In this document: piece after piece, positions 39,041 to 52,664 of the stretch
How the letters are laid out: every line of letters starts with the position of its first letter
Numbering within the stretch: the stretch's first letter is position 1
NCBI GenBank assembly: GCA_020002185.1
Contig: CM034533.1
Location: 42,124,380-42,188,379, forward strand
Direction of reading: 5' to 3'
DNA length: 64,000 nucleotides
Source: Paraescarpia echinospica
Taxonomy: Eukaryota; Annelida; Polychaeta; Sabellida; Siboglinidae
The notes under the pieces: model-generated
Told to the model about the DNA's origin: nothing
Databases searched by the model: none
What the model saw: the letters and a program-made list of their open reading frames with translations, nothing else
Made by a program: the position numbers and the translations under genes

Positions 39041-42000
39041 TTTGGGCACGAAAAGTCACAAACACAAAAACGGAGCACTCATGGATAAATAAAAACATGG
39101 CATGAAATATTATGATGCACGTAAGGTTATCAGGAATACATAGTCAGGAACAAAATGAAATTAAACCAACTGATACGTATGGAGGCCGGAAATTGGAAAG
39201 TCCCGTCGTAAATTTACCGGATTACAATTACCACAGAACTGTCTACGTGTATAGGGTGTTAATAAACTTATAAATGGTTCATGTTTATATACAATTAAAA
39301 TATGATATTCTGACAGGAAAATATGTAACAATATACAACAATTGCGAAACCAGTGTCAGTAACCTTAAAACATATTGATAAGTTCCTTGTTGCTGTATAT
39401 AGGTAGGGGTGGGCACATGTTTTGCACAGTGGTGGCAGTCGTTACGTCAATGAATTATTTACAAGGCATCAAATTCTCACATATACACATAAAAAGTCAA
39501 TTATTCATATTCGAATGTTGTCGTGGAAAAGGGAATTATCGTCCTACGGCCGTAGGAAAAGAGACAGATGACAAGAAGACAGCAAAGAGTGAAGTAACTA
39601 AGACTAATATACCAAGAAGAGCGAGAAGTCCGTCGAGAAAGAAAAGTGGAAATGTAAACAACAGGGGCGATGTTGCAGTGCAAGACCTGACTTACACTCT
39701 TGCCTCAAGTGAGCTTCGGGAAGGAACACAAAACCACAAACCACGGCCCTGTGCTATAAGAAAAATACGGCAATTTGAAAGGTGTGAGCGATAATACAAG
39801 GTATTGTCACAACAGCTGTCCTCACATGATATCAAGCTGTTAGATATATGTTACGGTTGGTAGACTTGGTGTTATGGTTTTGGCGGAAGACTGGGTTGTC
39901 ACGAGCAACGTGTATAGTGGGACTGCGCGGCAGTTGAATGAATTTACGCAGAATTTAATAAATCAGCTCTTCTAAAAAACAGATGTGCACTGATGTCCTG
40001 ATGATCACGCACTATGCGTGCGTGTGTATAAGCATAAACCTGCTAAGTCATTTATTTGTAGGCAGTTTTTCTCATCTCTGAATGATGTCAAATCTAGTCT
40101 TTAGATCAGTCAGCCATTCAGTCAGCCATTCATGGCGTCACCCCAACAATCACAAGACGTTCGTCGGTGTCGTCAGAATGTTCGCACCATTCATGTACTG
40201 GTAAGTCGGACACGTATTCTTTATACACCCTCATAATTATGTGTATATACTATGCACATGACGGCACACGTGCGCTTCATAAAGGAAAACACCGTGTCTT
40301 GATTTAGTGACACTCATTTATATATTGTTGATTGGCATGTCCAGTAAAGTTATTCTAACATTCATAGTTCCGTATTTGATATTTGTTGTGTATGTGATGC
40401 TATGCAAACATCAGTACACATACCAAACAATTGCCTAAACAATTTACAGACAACATTTTTAAAGAGAAAGCACCATTTTGCGTAGACTGCTCAAATGTGT
40501 AAATCTGACCAAAAGCAGACTGAAAGTGATGTTGTTTTCTAGGCCACTTCCGTGCGGTAACGGCTTGGGGGTTTCTACTGTAGTTGCTTCCGCTATAATA
40601 AATTTACTGTGACTAATGTTTTCGCAAAGTGATACGGAAACGATACAGCCAGCCGACAACAAGTCCATTATGCATGTATTAAATTGCAGGGGCGGTTTCG
40701 TGAATTTGCATTGGGGCACGTGCATCGTTTAATGTCAGCGTTAATAATTAATTATATTGTGTCATACTTTTAATAATACAGAAATAATATCTTTGTAAGG
40801 ATGGCACACCGATATTAAATATACAATAATTTCTTATGCTCCTGTATCAGCCAGTTCGATACTACATTATGAAACGTGCAAACAGTTAATTGGAATAATG
40901 CAAACACGCACTCCAAAACATATTGATATAATGACCATGTGCAAATCATCGAGGAAAATGTCATTAATCTTAATATACGTAGGAACAAACACATACGGGT
41001 GACTGAACGAGTAGTGGTCTCTCGAAAAGGTTAATTTATTCTAACAGATTACAGCTGGGGTATTACTAATACGCTTAGTGTTTGCCACGGCAAAGTTTGC
41101 GCGTGACCATGCGCGCAATTATGATGTCTGTATTGCGTCTCCTTGACGTGTGCCGGTAAACGTCTGTCCTCCGACACTGTGTCGCATTGTTCGTGTGAAG
41201 AAGCGCGCATAAGTAAGATGCATGCGAATATCTATCAATTTATCAACTGGTCTGGGTGCTTCGGAGGCGGACTAACGCAACGGCGGATGTGCCCCGACAA
41301 CTCCGACCCTTGTGCCATCGAGAAGGCGAGAAAGCGCATTTAGCCTGTCCGCGTTAAGTGACGACATCCATTCACCTAAGCATCTATTAACGCTCACTAT
41401 TTACGTGTGCGTATTTATCTCGCCGAGCGCATGCTGTAATGCGAACTTCCGGGCTTGACAACTCGGATGCGATGTGTTTATTCTTCATTTGCCGTCCACT
41501 ACGGAGCCCGGTCCATAATTTCCCCAATGAGTTGATAACGAGACTCAGACGCGTGTACTAAAAAAGCGATGTTGCCGAAGTTTGAAATTAATGTTCCGCC
41601 GAGAATTCAACAGCGAAATTTGGCAGAATCGCTCATCCACCGATTGTTGGCGCAAAATACAACAAATGTATATTGCCATTATCCAGAGCCATCATTCAAA
41701 CAGGTCATGCACCATTTAGCCAGCGCATATCTTGTAATTCTAGGAAAGAGTGACGTTTGATGTTCCATCAATCACCCATTCTGGCTTTTGTAAATTACTT
41801 CTTTAGTGAACGAGGATGTCACCCAGTTTTGTGATCAATTAAGCTGTTTGCTTGAACTCGCAATTAGTCATTTGTTACTACACACGACTTCAATGAAAGG
41901 ATCAAAGTCAACGGATAAGTTATGGTTTCAAACAAAGCTACCGTTTTTATACGTAGTATATTTTGATTTACGCTTGTCGGTTTCTTCAGATAATCTGGTG

Positions 42001-43815
42001 GGTACCATGCCGTAAAGACGTGTAATGGAGCATTCACAATTAAACTACGTTTTTGAAATCACCACACATACGTCGAGTGAAAATTAATCAGTACAAATTA
42101 GACAACTACAACACGATATAATAACGGACATTCGGGAGCATCTGTCTTGTATTGGCTTGCTTCGGTTGTTGCTATTGTATTTTCTCAGCAATGCTCGTGT
42201 TGAATAATTGATAGTTGCCGACGCGTTGAATACGTTTTACTTAATTGGATAAATTGCACGCGCTTTATATTCGCGGGAAGCGCGGGTGAAAAGTGAAGCT
42301 AATAAAAAGTCGATTACTTAAGACACAAATAAATTGCCGCGCAAAATCGCCTTTGTTGCAATTACGCCATTTGTAACTGTCAAGCGGCGCGCGTCGTGAA
42401 CACAGCCTCACATCTAGCCTCGCCCGCGAGAATATGCTCAGTAGGCCAGTCGCGCCATTCGTCACTCAACCGACATCGCTGTCTGCTTCATCCTCGTATG
42501 AACTACCTGTACGCAACAGAGCAGCGCACGAGCAACACACGAGGACTTCCGGGGATATCACTTTGTAGACACGCACATATATAACCTGCCTTCAATGCGT
42601 AATAGAGCAGGCGTCTGTTGGCATAGTTGCATGCTCCGGTAAATAGTATACATTACCATTTGGCTGTGATGACCCGTGTTCTCGACGGAAATATAATCCT
42701 GCACATGATGTCCTTGTACATGATTGCCAAATGACCACTGCATATGTTAGTTATTATGTGATCGTCGATGTCATCAACGTAATTAACCGAATGATTGATG
42801 CATATGTATATTGTATATTGCATATGTCGAAGGATAATTACAGACTACCAAAATGTACTTGTTTATTGCTGTCCTATATTGCCGAAAAACACTCACAGCG
42901 CATGCGCAACTTACGTGTGACGTCGCTTTTTCAAATGCGCAATATGTGCCATTTTGACCTGATGTTTTCTGGCTAGAAACGGCAAGACAATGCCTGTCCT
43001 CCCTCACGTGCAATATACGCAAAGACTAATTACTCGGTGAGGTAATTGCTGTGCCTATGCCTGGCGCCAGTGAACCTCGCCGCTGTATGTATCTGTGTGT
43101 ATGTGTGTGTATGTTTGACCCATCCAGCCACATCCAGCCACGCAGATCGAATCTCGGGTGCAGTGCCGACTTTGAATGGCCATTTACGACGCGTGGCGTA
43201 CTCGTTAAAAACCCGTAACCATTCACTACTTGACCAACCTGCACAGTCCCGCGGTTAAACGCATTTACCGCAAACACTATCACCACTGCGTCTGTTTATA
43301 TGACTACACTAAACCGTAAACGTAACACTACGTGGAAATTGAACGACAGCCAGTTAGTGCACCTGTCGTCACGAATTACTCGTTCCGGTCGAATATTGTT
43401 TCCCCCTAAAACGACGAGTTATCTGCACCATTAACCGGTTGCGATAAGGCTATTTTTACAAGCAACAACATCGTAAAACCAAACCGGGCCTCGATTCGGT
43501 CATTATCGAGTTCACCATGCGTGCTGGCAGCCATTGTATAAAGGCGGCATAATTCTAGCATTCGTAACATCTGGTGATCGGGATTCTAGATGGTAGATCG
43601 ATGCAACTGCATGAGAAAACACTTTAAAATATAGTTTCACTTTTTACGGTAATTTTTGTGAAAGAACCATACATTTATTTATGCATTTGTACTCAGCCAA
43701 CCCTTCAAAGCATTTATATATAGATAGCATGAAGCATGCGTTGGTTACGCCGCTGTAATAAATGTTACTGTCGAGTGAGCCGGTATTCAGGAATGTAAAC
43801 GTTTCGCCAGATCGG

Positions 43816-43827
43816 CAGATGGCGCTG
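43816..43827 (+). promoter_or_regulatory. CTCF-like site (CAGATGGCGCTG)
   Basis: The closest match of the three to the CTCF core: CAGATGGCGCTGTAG carries the downstream TG found in fly and vertebrate sites. It lies in the Lox5-Hox5 intergenic region, about 3.2 kb upstream of the Hox5 ATG, where a boundary between two Hox regulatory domains would make sense. Confidence 0.45.
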
Positions 43828-46814
43828 TAGTAAGACACATGGCGTGAGAAAATATGCGTTGACGAGTGGCGGGCTGTTGGAAGTTACAGGGCAAGTGTCA
43901 GTTGTTCCAGACAAGCAGACCAAGTTGTCTTCAGTTAATACTGATGAGTTGTTGGGCAACAGTTTGTTAAGCCCGAACGTCGGTGGTCTCAAAAGAAATC
44001 AAAACCCGCATTGAAAACTCGTGAATTTTATGGAGTGCATTATAATGTTTGAATAGAATGGATAATTTTTTCCGGATTTTTTAATATAAAACATTTTATA
44101 TTAAAACTAGAAAATGTCATATTCCAAGTGTAACGATTGCCTATAAATTATGGTTGTTTTTGGGTAACGTTGGAACGAAAGGCCACTGGTGAATCATATC
44201 AAATAGTGAAAATAATAGTGAGGGTTTCGGTTGGGTGCGATTAATAATCTTGGTTCACCGCACTATAGTTGTTACGCTACTCGTAATGGGATTGCACCAA
44301 TCGTTTTAGGACCGGTGAGTTAACTTAGGAAACAGATGACATAATGTAGTATCTCATTTGGAATAGATACACTACTATCAACACATTTGCCAGTTATTTA
44401 TAATTACCCAGTCAAACAACACTGCATCGTATTGCCGCCACGTATCGTGATCATTAAATCATGCACAAAATTAATCAATCATTCGTTTTTATATGTTGTA
44501 ATGCAACTTTTGACTATATCTATATATTATTTATTATAAACGAAATGCAGCATGCAGCAAAACATCACTACCATTGCAACTATTAGGCGGGTAAGTCTCT
44601 CCGGTGGTCTCTTCACTGACATTGCTGCTGGCATTCTCCACCCTGGAGTTACTCTGCTGATATAATACACCAGGAAAGACGTGGATTTTTTTCTTGACAT
44701 GTTCATGTTGCCCTCATATTAACAATTTTGTTTCGGGTATTCGTTCAAGAAATAGGAGACGGTAAGTAGGAAGGAATGCTGATGATCAGTTTGAATATGA
44801 GTTTGCAATTGCCACGGCAGTCACTTGTGTGTTGGCTATTTGATGTCATGTTGTTGTTTTTTCGTACACCTGAAATATCATGCAGTTTACTAGGGCTGAT
44901 GCATATCCTTGTGACTGTGCCAATTGTTCTTTTTGGGGTATAGGTTGAAAGACATTTCTGCTCATATATGTCGTTGGCATATTGCCATTATTTTGACGGT
45001 TCTCCTCTTGATGACATCAAACCTGCCTGTAGCTGATGTTTATGAGACTGCCACCCAAACAGATGATACACATTCCACATTGGGTATCACCATTCTGTTG
45101 TAAATCATCGCCTTCTACTTGGTTTCAGGGATAGTGACGCTCTTGCACCAAGAGGCCAAGTTTTCCTGCATTATTGGTTGGGTCATTGTAAAATATGTGT
45201 CAAGGAGGAGTATATCCTGATGTAGATACGTCATATTGGAAATCTCCTTAGATCTACATAGAGATCACTAGAAAATTCTTCTGCGAATCATGCATAGGAA
45301 TGAATTAGTCAATACTCCCGAGGTAGAATAACTTAATTTATCGTGGAATTACTATTTCTAACACGAAACTATTACAAATTATACGAACAATTAACGTAGA
45401 GTAATTCGTATTATTTTACTACATATCGTGCAGACGTCATGTTCATGTTCCATGTATAAAACATGTGTATTATCGTGGCAATATTTGGGCGTGTACTAAC
45501 GGTCATGAAATTAAAACCAAGGACACGCGTCATCAAAACGCTGTATCTACCACGGAATCTCTTATATCAATCCGATGTGTTTTTTTCCACCATGGATATA
45601 TTATCCATCCTAAATAAGATTCATATCTAAATGCAGTTTAGCAACTTCGAAAGGGAATACATATTGATGGGGTGCTTACAGAATCACTTAAGTGACTTTT
45701 TAGGTAAATTTACTGATTGACTATCAACAAAACGACATCGCACACCTTCTCCAGTACCACCAAGTAACATATATTCCAAGTATAAGTTATATAAAATGCC
45801 CTGCAAAATATATATAATTATAAAAATGAGAACATTTATTTAGTGTTGATGTCCTACAAAACTTACCTTTTATTTCCAAAGTTTTATCAGCACACCATCG
45901 ATATGTAGTAAATAGTTTACTAAACTGAAATAACACCATACATTTAGAGTCGGAAGGTAACTGCGGTCAGCTATAGGACTAAGCACACAACTTTTTTCAC
46001 ATGACACTAAACTGCAAAATCCTACAAGAGCTACAATTTTGAAACAGACGGGGTCCAGAGTAGAGGATTAAACAGTAGTTATTTCCACTAGATGCAGTTA
46101 TCTACTGGTGCAATACAAATACAACGGTGCAGAAGGGCCTACACATGATGCAGATTTATTAAGACTTTGGACCGCATGTTACCCATTCGAACAATCGTAG
46201 TCCAGAATCGTGATTATTAAAAAGTGACTAAAGGTTTTAATAACGTGAGAGCGACCGATTGAGATACCTGAGGTGGGTGTTTTAAATACTATTTAACATT
46301 TGTTACAAAAATATCCAATTATGATGTTGCTGTAACAGTGTATAGCCCATATCTTGAGGGTTATGCAATCAAAGTACCACAGCACAATAGCAAAACGGCT
46401 GGGTTTAGTTTGAATGGGCGTTCTTTGCGGGCCTCTGTCGCATTGTTCGCACTTGTCAATCAATCGCGCGTAAACGGCACAAAACACACTTCCTATCTCA
46501 ATGTAAACACTTCTCGTCGACGTTTTATGGCCAGCGAAGCGACGCGCGATGCCAGTTACGCAGTGGTGACACCATTCAGACCGCGGTTATCTACGTAATA
46601 ATAATCACGACACATAACGGGAATCAATAGGACACGCTGCGAAAAATGAACGATCCTGGAACGCGTTTGTTTAGCGCCGTCAGCTGCTGTGGCGGCAATG
46701 ACGACACGCAGACTGATTAATTTGACGTTCGTTTACGCGTAGCTGTGGCGACGACACAGGAGAGCTCAGGCCGGCCCCGTGCTGCCCTCACGGGCGACGA
46801 TTCGCCGCGCCGGG

Positions 46815-46843
46815 CACGTGACCGTGTCATGCGCCATATATGG
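46815..46843 (+). promoter_or_regulatory. Hox5 proximal promoter: E-box and CArG/TATA-like element
   Basis: CACGTG (46815-46820, in GGGCACGTGACC) is followed by CCATATATGG (46834-46843), a perfect CC(A/T)6GG CArG box of the SRF/MADS type. Its ATATAT core could also act as a weak TATA element. It lies about 145 bp upstream of the Hox5 ATG in CpG-rich DNA. A start site near 46865-46875 is inferred from spacing only. Confidence 0.45.
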
Positions 46844-46915
46844 CCTAATGTTTCTTTAGGGTTGTAAAAGCGTGCGGCTGATCCAGCCGCTCATAACTCA
46901 TCCGAGTGTGTGTGT

Positions 46916-46990
46916 ATGTGTGTGTGTGTTTTGATTTCCGACGGGCGCAGCAAACTCCAGCCGGCCGCATTAAATCACGACGCAGAATGA
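46916..46990 (+). promoter_or_regulatory. Upstream ORF whose stop overlaps the Hox5 start codon (ATGA)
   Basis: An ATG inside a short GT run (46916) opens a 24-codon frame (MCVCVLISDGRSK...). Its TGA (46988-46990) overlaps the Hox5 ATG at 46987-46989 as ATGA, the classic termination-reinitiation arrangement. The distance between the two ATGs is 71 bases. Because the uORF begins in a GT microsatellite, gain or loss of GT units would change its frame relative to Hox5. Confidence 0.45.
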
Positions 46991-47557
46991 GCTCCTACTT
47001 CGTGAACTCGCTCGCGCTCTGCTATAGCGACGAGGTGGCGGACTCGGGCGGGGGCCAGCCACGGCACCAGACGCAGCAGCCGACACAGAGGGAGTACCGC
47101 CACGGTGCGAGCCCGTACCGCAGCTACCCGGCCGGGCACCACTCTTACCCGTACACCAGCGGCGGCAGCAGCAGCATCGACGCGGGCACCAAGCGCCATG
47201 ACGATCTCTACGTGAACGAGCGATCGACGCCGCAACGAGCTACGAATCGTACGAGCACGGCCAGTCCGTCGGTCGAGAGCAGCATGGCGAGCGCGGCCGC
47301 GACGACGGCCACCGACTACTCCCCGACGGCGACGGCCTACATGGCCGGCCACATGAGCCCGGGCGAGACGCCGGCGCGGAGGACGTCCTCTCCGCCGCCG
47401 ACGCAACCATCCACGCCGCCGCTGAAACACGCGTCGCAGTCGCGGGTCTCAACGCCGTCCCCCGTACCGGCCAGTCAGGAGTCACCCCAACAGCCGACCT
47501 CCACACCGATGCCCACTCAAATTTTTCCTTGGATGCGCCGAATGCACCTCGGACATG
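46987..47557 (+). CDS. Hox5: Hox5 (Sex combs reduced orthologue), coding exon 1
   Basis: Encodes residues 1-190 plus one base of codon 191. The start is the ATG giving MSSYFVNSLALCY, the conserved Hox N-terminus typical of Hox4-Hox6/Scr proteins. The upstream in-frame open stretch has only a GTG. The rest is low-complexity, rich in Ser, Thr, Pro and Ala (for example SPPPTQPSTPP), and ends with QIFPWM (hexapeptide, residues 179-183) followed by RRMHLGH. The Phe in IFPWM is common in Hox5/Scr, while central-class genes have YPWM. The donor is CATG|GTAATC at 47557/47558, phase 1. The exon is strongly CpG-rich compared with its neighbours. The product is an anterior/central axial-patterning transcription factor acting with PBC and MEIS cofactors. 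Confidence 0.93.
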
Positions 47558-48916
47558 GTAATCTATGCTGTTTCGCTATTGCTCGATACCAGCTGTGTTG
47601 CCGCTTCGCTGTGTACACTCTTTGTGCCGCCACTGTTAATGTTGCGTCTCGTTACTATTTGTTGTGTCGTGTGTCGCTTATGACCCCTGTCCACTATGTT
47701 GTGTCTGCTGGCCAGACTGCGACCTTGACCCGCTTGCAATGACCACCGGTCAGCAAGCCCGTGTCGTTTCGCGCCTGCGGCAACTAATGTTGCCATAAAT
47801 CTGCTGCGGCCATTCATCATTCGCCTGCAGTATGCGGGATCAGTTGAGAATCTAGGGTAGAAGTAGACGAAACAGAAGCGCCATGTTTATTTGCTGACCT
47901 CCCAAAGGCTAATTAATGAACCCATGCCAGTACGCAGGCAAACGCATAGCCATGTTTTTCAACAATCTTGCTTTTATTGTTGCTTCCTTTTTGCTTTGGC
48001 TATTGACAATTGAGCATATTTGTTGCATTGTACACACATTAGCCATAATGTTCATTTGTGTATACATTTCAGGAACATTTAGACATTATTGCCAATTTAG
48101 TAAGTATTACAATGTAAATTAATGGTATTTTACATAACATAATCTTCGAAAACCTGATACTAAATGTGTAACATTAAAAAACAATTGGCTCAAGTAATTG
48201 TGTTTTGATACCATTTAAAACATTAACAATCACATGTTCTACTAAGCAACTACTTTATATAAGTGAGACTCATTTTTAGTTTGTATTGCAAGAACGAGAT
48301 TCACTTGACAGACTTGTGGCATGCAAACAAGTGATTGAGTTGAGTTATGGTAATAAATTAAATTAAATGTCATTTTATATGTGCATACCAACCATATATA
48401 CGCTCAGAAGTAAATTTTACATGTTATTTTGAGATAATCGACGTCAGAAAATTATAGTGTATATGACGTGTTTTAGTAGGAAAATGATGACTATATTGAT
48501 TTGACATATTTCTTTGATACTGTTTATATTTGTCTTAAAATCGAAGCTAATTCGATACGGTATTCCTGTGCTTTTTCACGACTTTATAATATAACAATTT
48601 GTTTCAAAATCCAGCAATATGTTATCCATTAGAATAATAACAGTGAGGACGAAAACAATATAGCATTTCTAAAATCAGATCATGAAATAAAGAATCATAT
48701 TGATACTTAATGAATGTATGTTTTTGTATAGTCGGATGTTGGTGGAACATTAATTATACTAATTTCTGCGTATGTCTGTTATATTTTCTTTAACATGAGC
48801 AAAACAAGAGTGTTTTTGTATGATTAACCCATCTTACCATTTCTATGAATGTCACTGGATGTGCAATCAGGATGTTAATTCCTTTGGTTGTGTGTGTCGT
48901 GGTTTGGTGTGGTGTG

Positions 48917-49018
48917 AGTGTGTGTGTGTGTGTGTGTGTGTTTGTGTTTGTGTTTGTGTTTGTGTTTGTGTGCGTGTGCGTGTGCGTGTGCGTGTGTGTA
49001 TGTCTGTGTGTGTGTGTT
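48917..49018. repeat. (GT)n / (TTTGTG)n microsatellite
   Basis: GT repeats with an internal TTTGTG hexamer and GCGTGT subarray, inside the Hox5 intron. Confidence 0.9.
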
Positions 49019-49212
49019 GCTGATTAATCTCAATGTGTTGCATATGGGCTTTCGCAAAATTAAATTAATGTCGTCCATAAACAGAGATCTTGGCAATCGG
49101 TCCTCGACGTTTGAAAATATGTTTTATTGTTTTATTGGTCTTCTTGCTATTGTTAGACAAGTAGTAATAAATTGGGTCGCATGAGACTTACTTTACCATA
49201 AAAAGGGGTGAA

Positions 49213-49255
49213 TATATATATATATATATACATATACAAATATATATATATCATG

Positions 49256-49289
<34 letters not shown>

Positions 49290-49290
49290 A
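49213..49290. repeat. (TA)n microsatellite
   Basis: Interrupted TA array in the Hox5 intron. A shorter TA array follows at about 49417-49441. Confidence 0.85.
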
Positions 49291-51102
49291 TGTGAATGTA
49301 CGTATATTTCACAAGAGTTTAGTTGAATTTAACAACATACAACACACACACACTCAAACACACACACATGCACACATACGACAGATTGGTACATCGGAAT
49401 ACTGATTATGTAAACATATATATATATATATATATATATAAATTATTGTTAACTAGATGAATATACATTATTAATTAATTAATACTTGATTAATTGTGTT
49501 TACTATGTTCTACTGTAAAACCATCTCTAAAGTAATTTTGTTGTTGTATTTGTATTGGTTATTTCCGTTGTCAAATTATATATTTAATTACGCAAAGCAA
49601 CATTAGTAATTTTACTGGCATAATATGCTCCAACGTGACACACATTTTGTTGTTGATAGCTACACGTTTCCCAATCAAATTATACAAGGAACGTTATAAC
49701 CGTGTTGCACAGTGCATGCAAAATTGCGCATTATGATGAAGTGGTATTTGCGACAGCCTAGATCTCGTCCCAGCCCAAACTTCAATCGGGGCTTTATGCT
49801 TATCGATTTATGTCATCGATTGCCCTAATTGAAACTCGCCAGCTGCGAAATTCCCGCCCAAATAGCATTTGCTGAGTCTGTATCACATTATGCTCGTGAC
49901 CTTTCGTTGTGGGGCGGCTTCCGGTAATGCTAACAGGCACACCGGCCTCAGCCACAACGAGATGTAGCTATTGTATGATCCTTGTGCACAACCAAACCAA
50001 ACACTGACTTAATAAATAATCGGAATTGTGCACCTAACGACAATGAAACACTTGTAAGCATGTTTTGATTATGCACTGATCGTGTAAGTTTTTGTAAGTT
50101 TTCGACGCTGCAGTGGCTGCTTGAGACCTGACATATAATTAGTATTACCTTGTAGCACAACGTTGATTATTGACAGAAATAAAAACATGTTTAGCTAACA
50201 TGTTTTACTCACAGTGGTTTCACACACCATGCCTTTGTGTATAGGCTATATTAATTCGTCGATATGTAATTTATCCGTGTATAATGCAATCACCTTAAAT
50301 TTTCTAAATAGGTCAAGCCATTTACTGCTATGGACGTCAATTCAGGCATTTATGTTAGTGGTGTGAAATTATAATATACATCTCCAGTACTTGTTAGATG
50401 GCAACGGATCTAGGTTAGTCAATCGCCGCATGCAAATGCAGCGATGAACCGACAGAGTAATGCCATAATTGAGCTATTATGACGTCAACAATATGGTAGA
50501 AACGAGAACTTATATATTTTTCTCGCTTGTCCTACTCCCGGTTATCGGTTTACAAATGGGCATGACGGTTTATTCCAAGGTCGCGAGTACGAATACTATT
50601 GATTTAATTTGTAATGTTTATACGATATATGTGTGTTGTAAAACTGATATTATACAAACGAACATAGTTTAGTTCGATTATAAATGTTGTCGGTAAACAT
50701 TATGGTAATATGAGTATATTACAATATAGTGTATCGAGGGAAACACATGTTTGGAACATTTTATACATGAAATAATTGTTACTCGGAAAAAAAATTAGCA
50801 TACGTATACGTTGAACATAACTAACTGAGGCAAGCTAGTGCTTCCATTGCAAAAAAGTGCATAATACTAAACAAAAATTAAATGACTTCCACGTTTTAAT
50901 TAAATGATATGTGTACATTAATTCACGCGAGAACCTGCAAAACATTTTAATATATTCTGATCCAGCTCTCAACTATATAAATCACAATGAATAATGTATG
51001 TATTTACTGAGTTGAAACACAGTTATAAGTTAAACTGCATGTACCCTACGAACAAATACGGCATATAAAATGTATGTATAAACAATGCAACTAAGCGTTT
51101 TG

Positions 51103-51140
51103 TACACACACACACACACGCACGCACGCACACACACACA
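51103..51140. repeat. Short (CA)n microsatellite
   Basis: CA repeats interrupted by CGCACGCACG, about 80 bp before the large CA array. Confidence 0.85.
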
Positions 51141-51219
51141 ATGCAAATAATAAATTATTACCGTAGTTTTTTTTTTAATTCGTTGATATGTCTTTCTTGC
51201 CTGTTACCATTGTGTTTTG

Positions 51220-51433
<214 letters not shown>

Positions 51434-51531
51434 GTATTAGGGAGGTTTTTTATTAAGTTTAGCGAACAAAGTTAACCAAATATTATGTACTTCGTGAAAC
51501 GGTCATCTCCATGTCTTCACAAATACGCTAC

Positions 51532-51534
<3 letters not shown>

Positions 51535-51622
<88 letters not shown>

Positions 51623-51976
51623 TGTGTGTGTTGTGTGTGTGTTTGTGTGTGTTTGTGTGTGTTTGTGTGTGTTTGTGTGTGTTTGTGTGTGTTTGTGTGT
51701 GTTTGTGTGTGTTTGTGTGTGTATATGTGTGTCTGTGTGTGTCTGTGTGTGTGTCTGTGTGTGTGTCTGTGTGTGTGTCTGTGTGTGTCTGTGTGTGTTT
51801 GTGTGTGTTTGTGTTTGTGTGTGTTTGTGTGTGTGTGTGTGTGTGTTTGCTTGCGTACGTGCGTGTGTACGTGAAATTGTGTGCGTGTGTACCTGTGTGC
51901 TATGTGTGTGTGGGCGTGTGTGAGCGTGTTCATGTTAACGTGCATGCGTGTGTGTTGGTGTGCGTGTGTGTCCTTG
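51535..51976. repeat. (GT)n array grading into GTTTGTGT / GTCTGTGT higher-order repeats
   Basis: About 43 pure GT units are followed by an 8-10 bp higher-order pattern: TTTGTGTGTG repeated, then TCTGTGTG repeated, then degenerate GTGC/GTAC. All frames are open as CV/HT runs. The ordered variants suggest serial local duplication rather than simple slippage. Confidence 0.95.
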
Positions 51977-52339
51977 TATGGATTTAATTTTGGCAGGATA
52001 ACTTGCATTTCTAACAGAATAAGTATTTCATGGAAATGGCTTTATGTAAACAAATACTCATACATGTGACTCTTGGTTTAGCAAACATTGATTTGAAAAT
52101 GTTTGGCACTCCACGTTTTACTTGCCGAGTATTCGTACTTCAGGAAGACAGCCTATCCAATCCAGTTTATTGATTTTATTAATTGTGAGCAAAACAACAT
52201 AAATATATCATTTTACAATCTGAATCGTACATTAAACTGCACGTTGCTTCACTGTATATGAATACGTTCACTATTTCCTTGTTTTACACACATCTATTTG
52301 TTTGAACTGTCCGCAGAATGGTTGCTACCACGTGCAAAA

Positions 52340-52340
52340 C

Positions 52341-52408
<68 letters not shown>
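52340..52408. repeat. (TA)n microsatellite
   Basis: TA alternation with two interruptions, Hox5 intron. Confidence 0.9.
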
Positions 52409-52610
52409 GCTATCAGTTAAACGTATGTTATTGAACGTGGAGATATACATTTTAGTACAGGGTGCGTATTTGTTGGGTTTATTTATTTATATGTGTGTAT
52501 GTTAAGCTTTCTAACGACGTGTATTACATTACATATAATTTCGTTTATTTGCTTTGATTACATTTGCATTACAATAAACCGCTTTTTCGATCATATGTAT
52601 ATCAACTAGT

Positions 52611-52664
<54 letters not shown>
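52611..52664. repeat. (TA)n microsatellite
   Basis: TA alternation with regular G interruptions, Hox5 intron. Confidence 0.9.

Larger units (their letters stand above)
33865..46633. other. Lox5-Hox5 intergenic region
   Basis: About 12.8 kb with no supported gene. It is less microsatellite-rich than the rest of the window. It contains a CAA/CAG tract (38954-39040), a possible retroelement end (37864-37900), a CTCF-like site (43816) and GC-balanced islands near 35230-35660 and 41100-41560 that could be regulatory. Two + strand open frames of about 139 codons (36471-36890 and 39375-39794) look unlike any family I know. Confidence 0.6.

Noticed and set aside
39375..39794. 139-codon + strand open frame with a charged Lys/Arg-rich middle
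   Set aside because: No recognisable domain, and the first third is generic AT-rich sequence. A transposon fragment or chance is likelier than a gene.
52457..52463. ACAGGGT seed match for the miR-10-like microRNA
   Set aside because: It lies inside the Hox5 intron, so it is not a normal target site in mature mRNA. It is also a single 7-mer.
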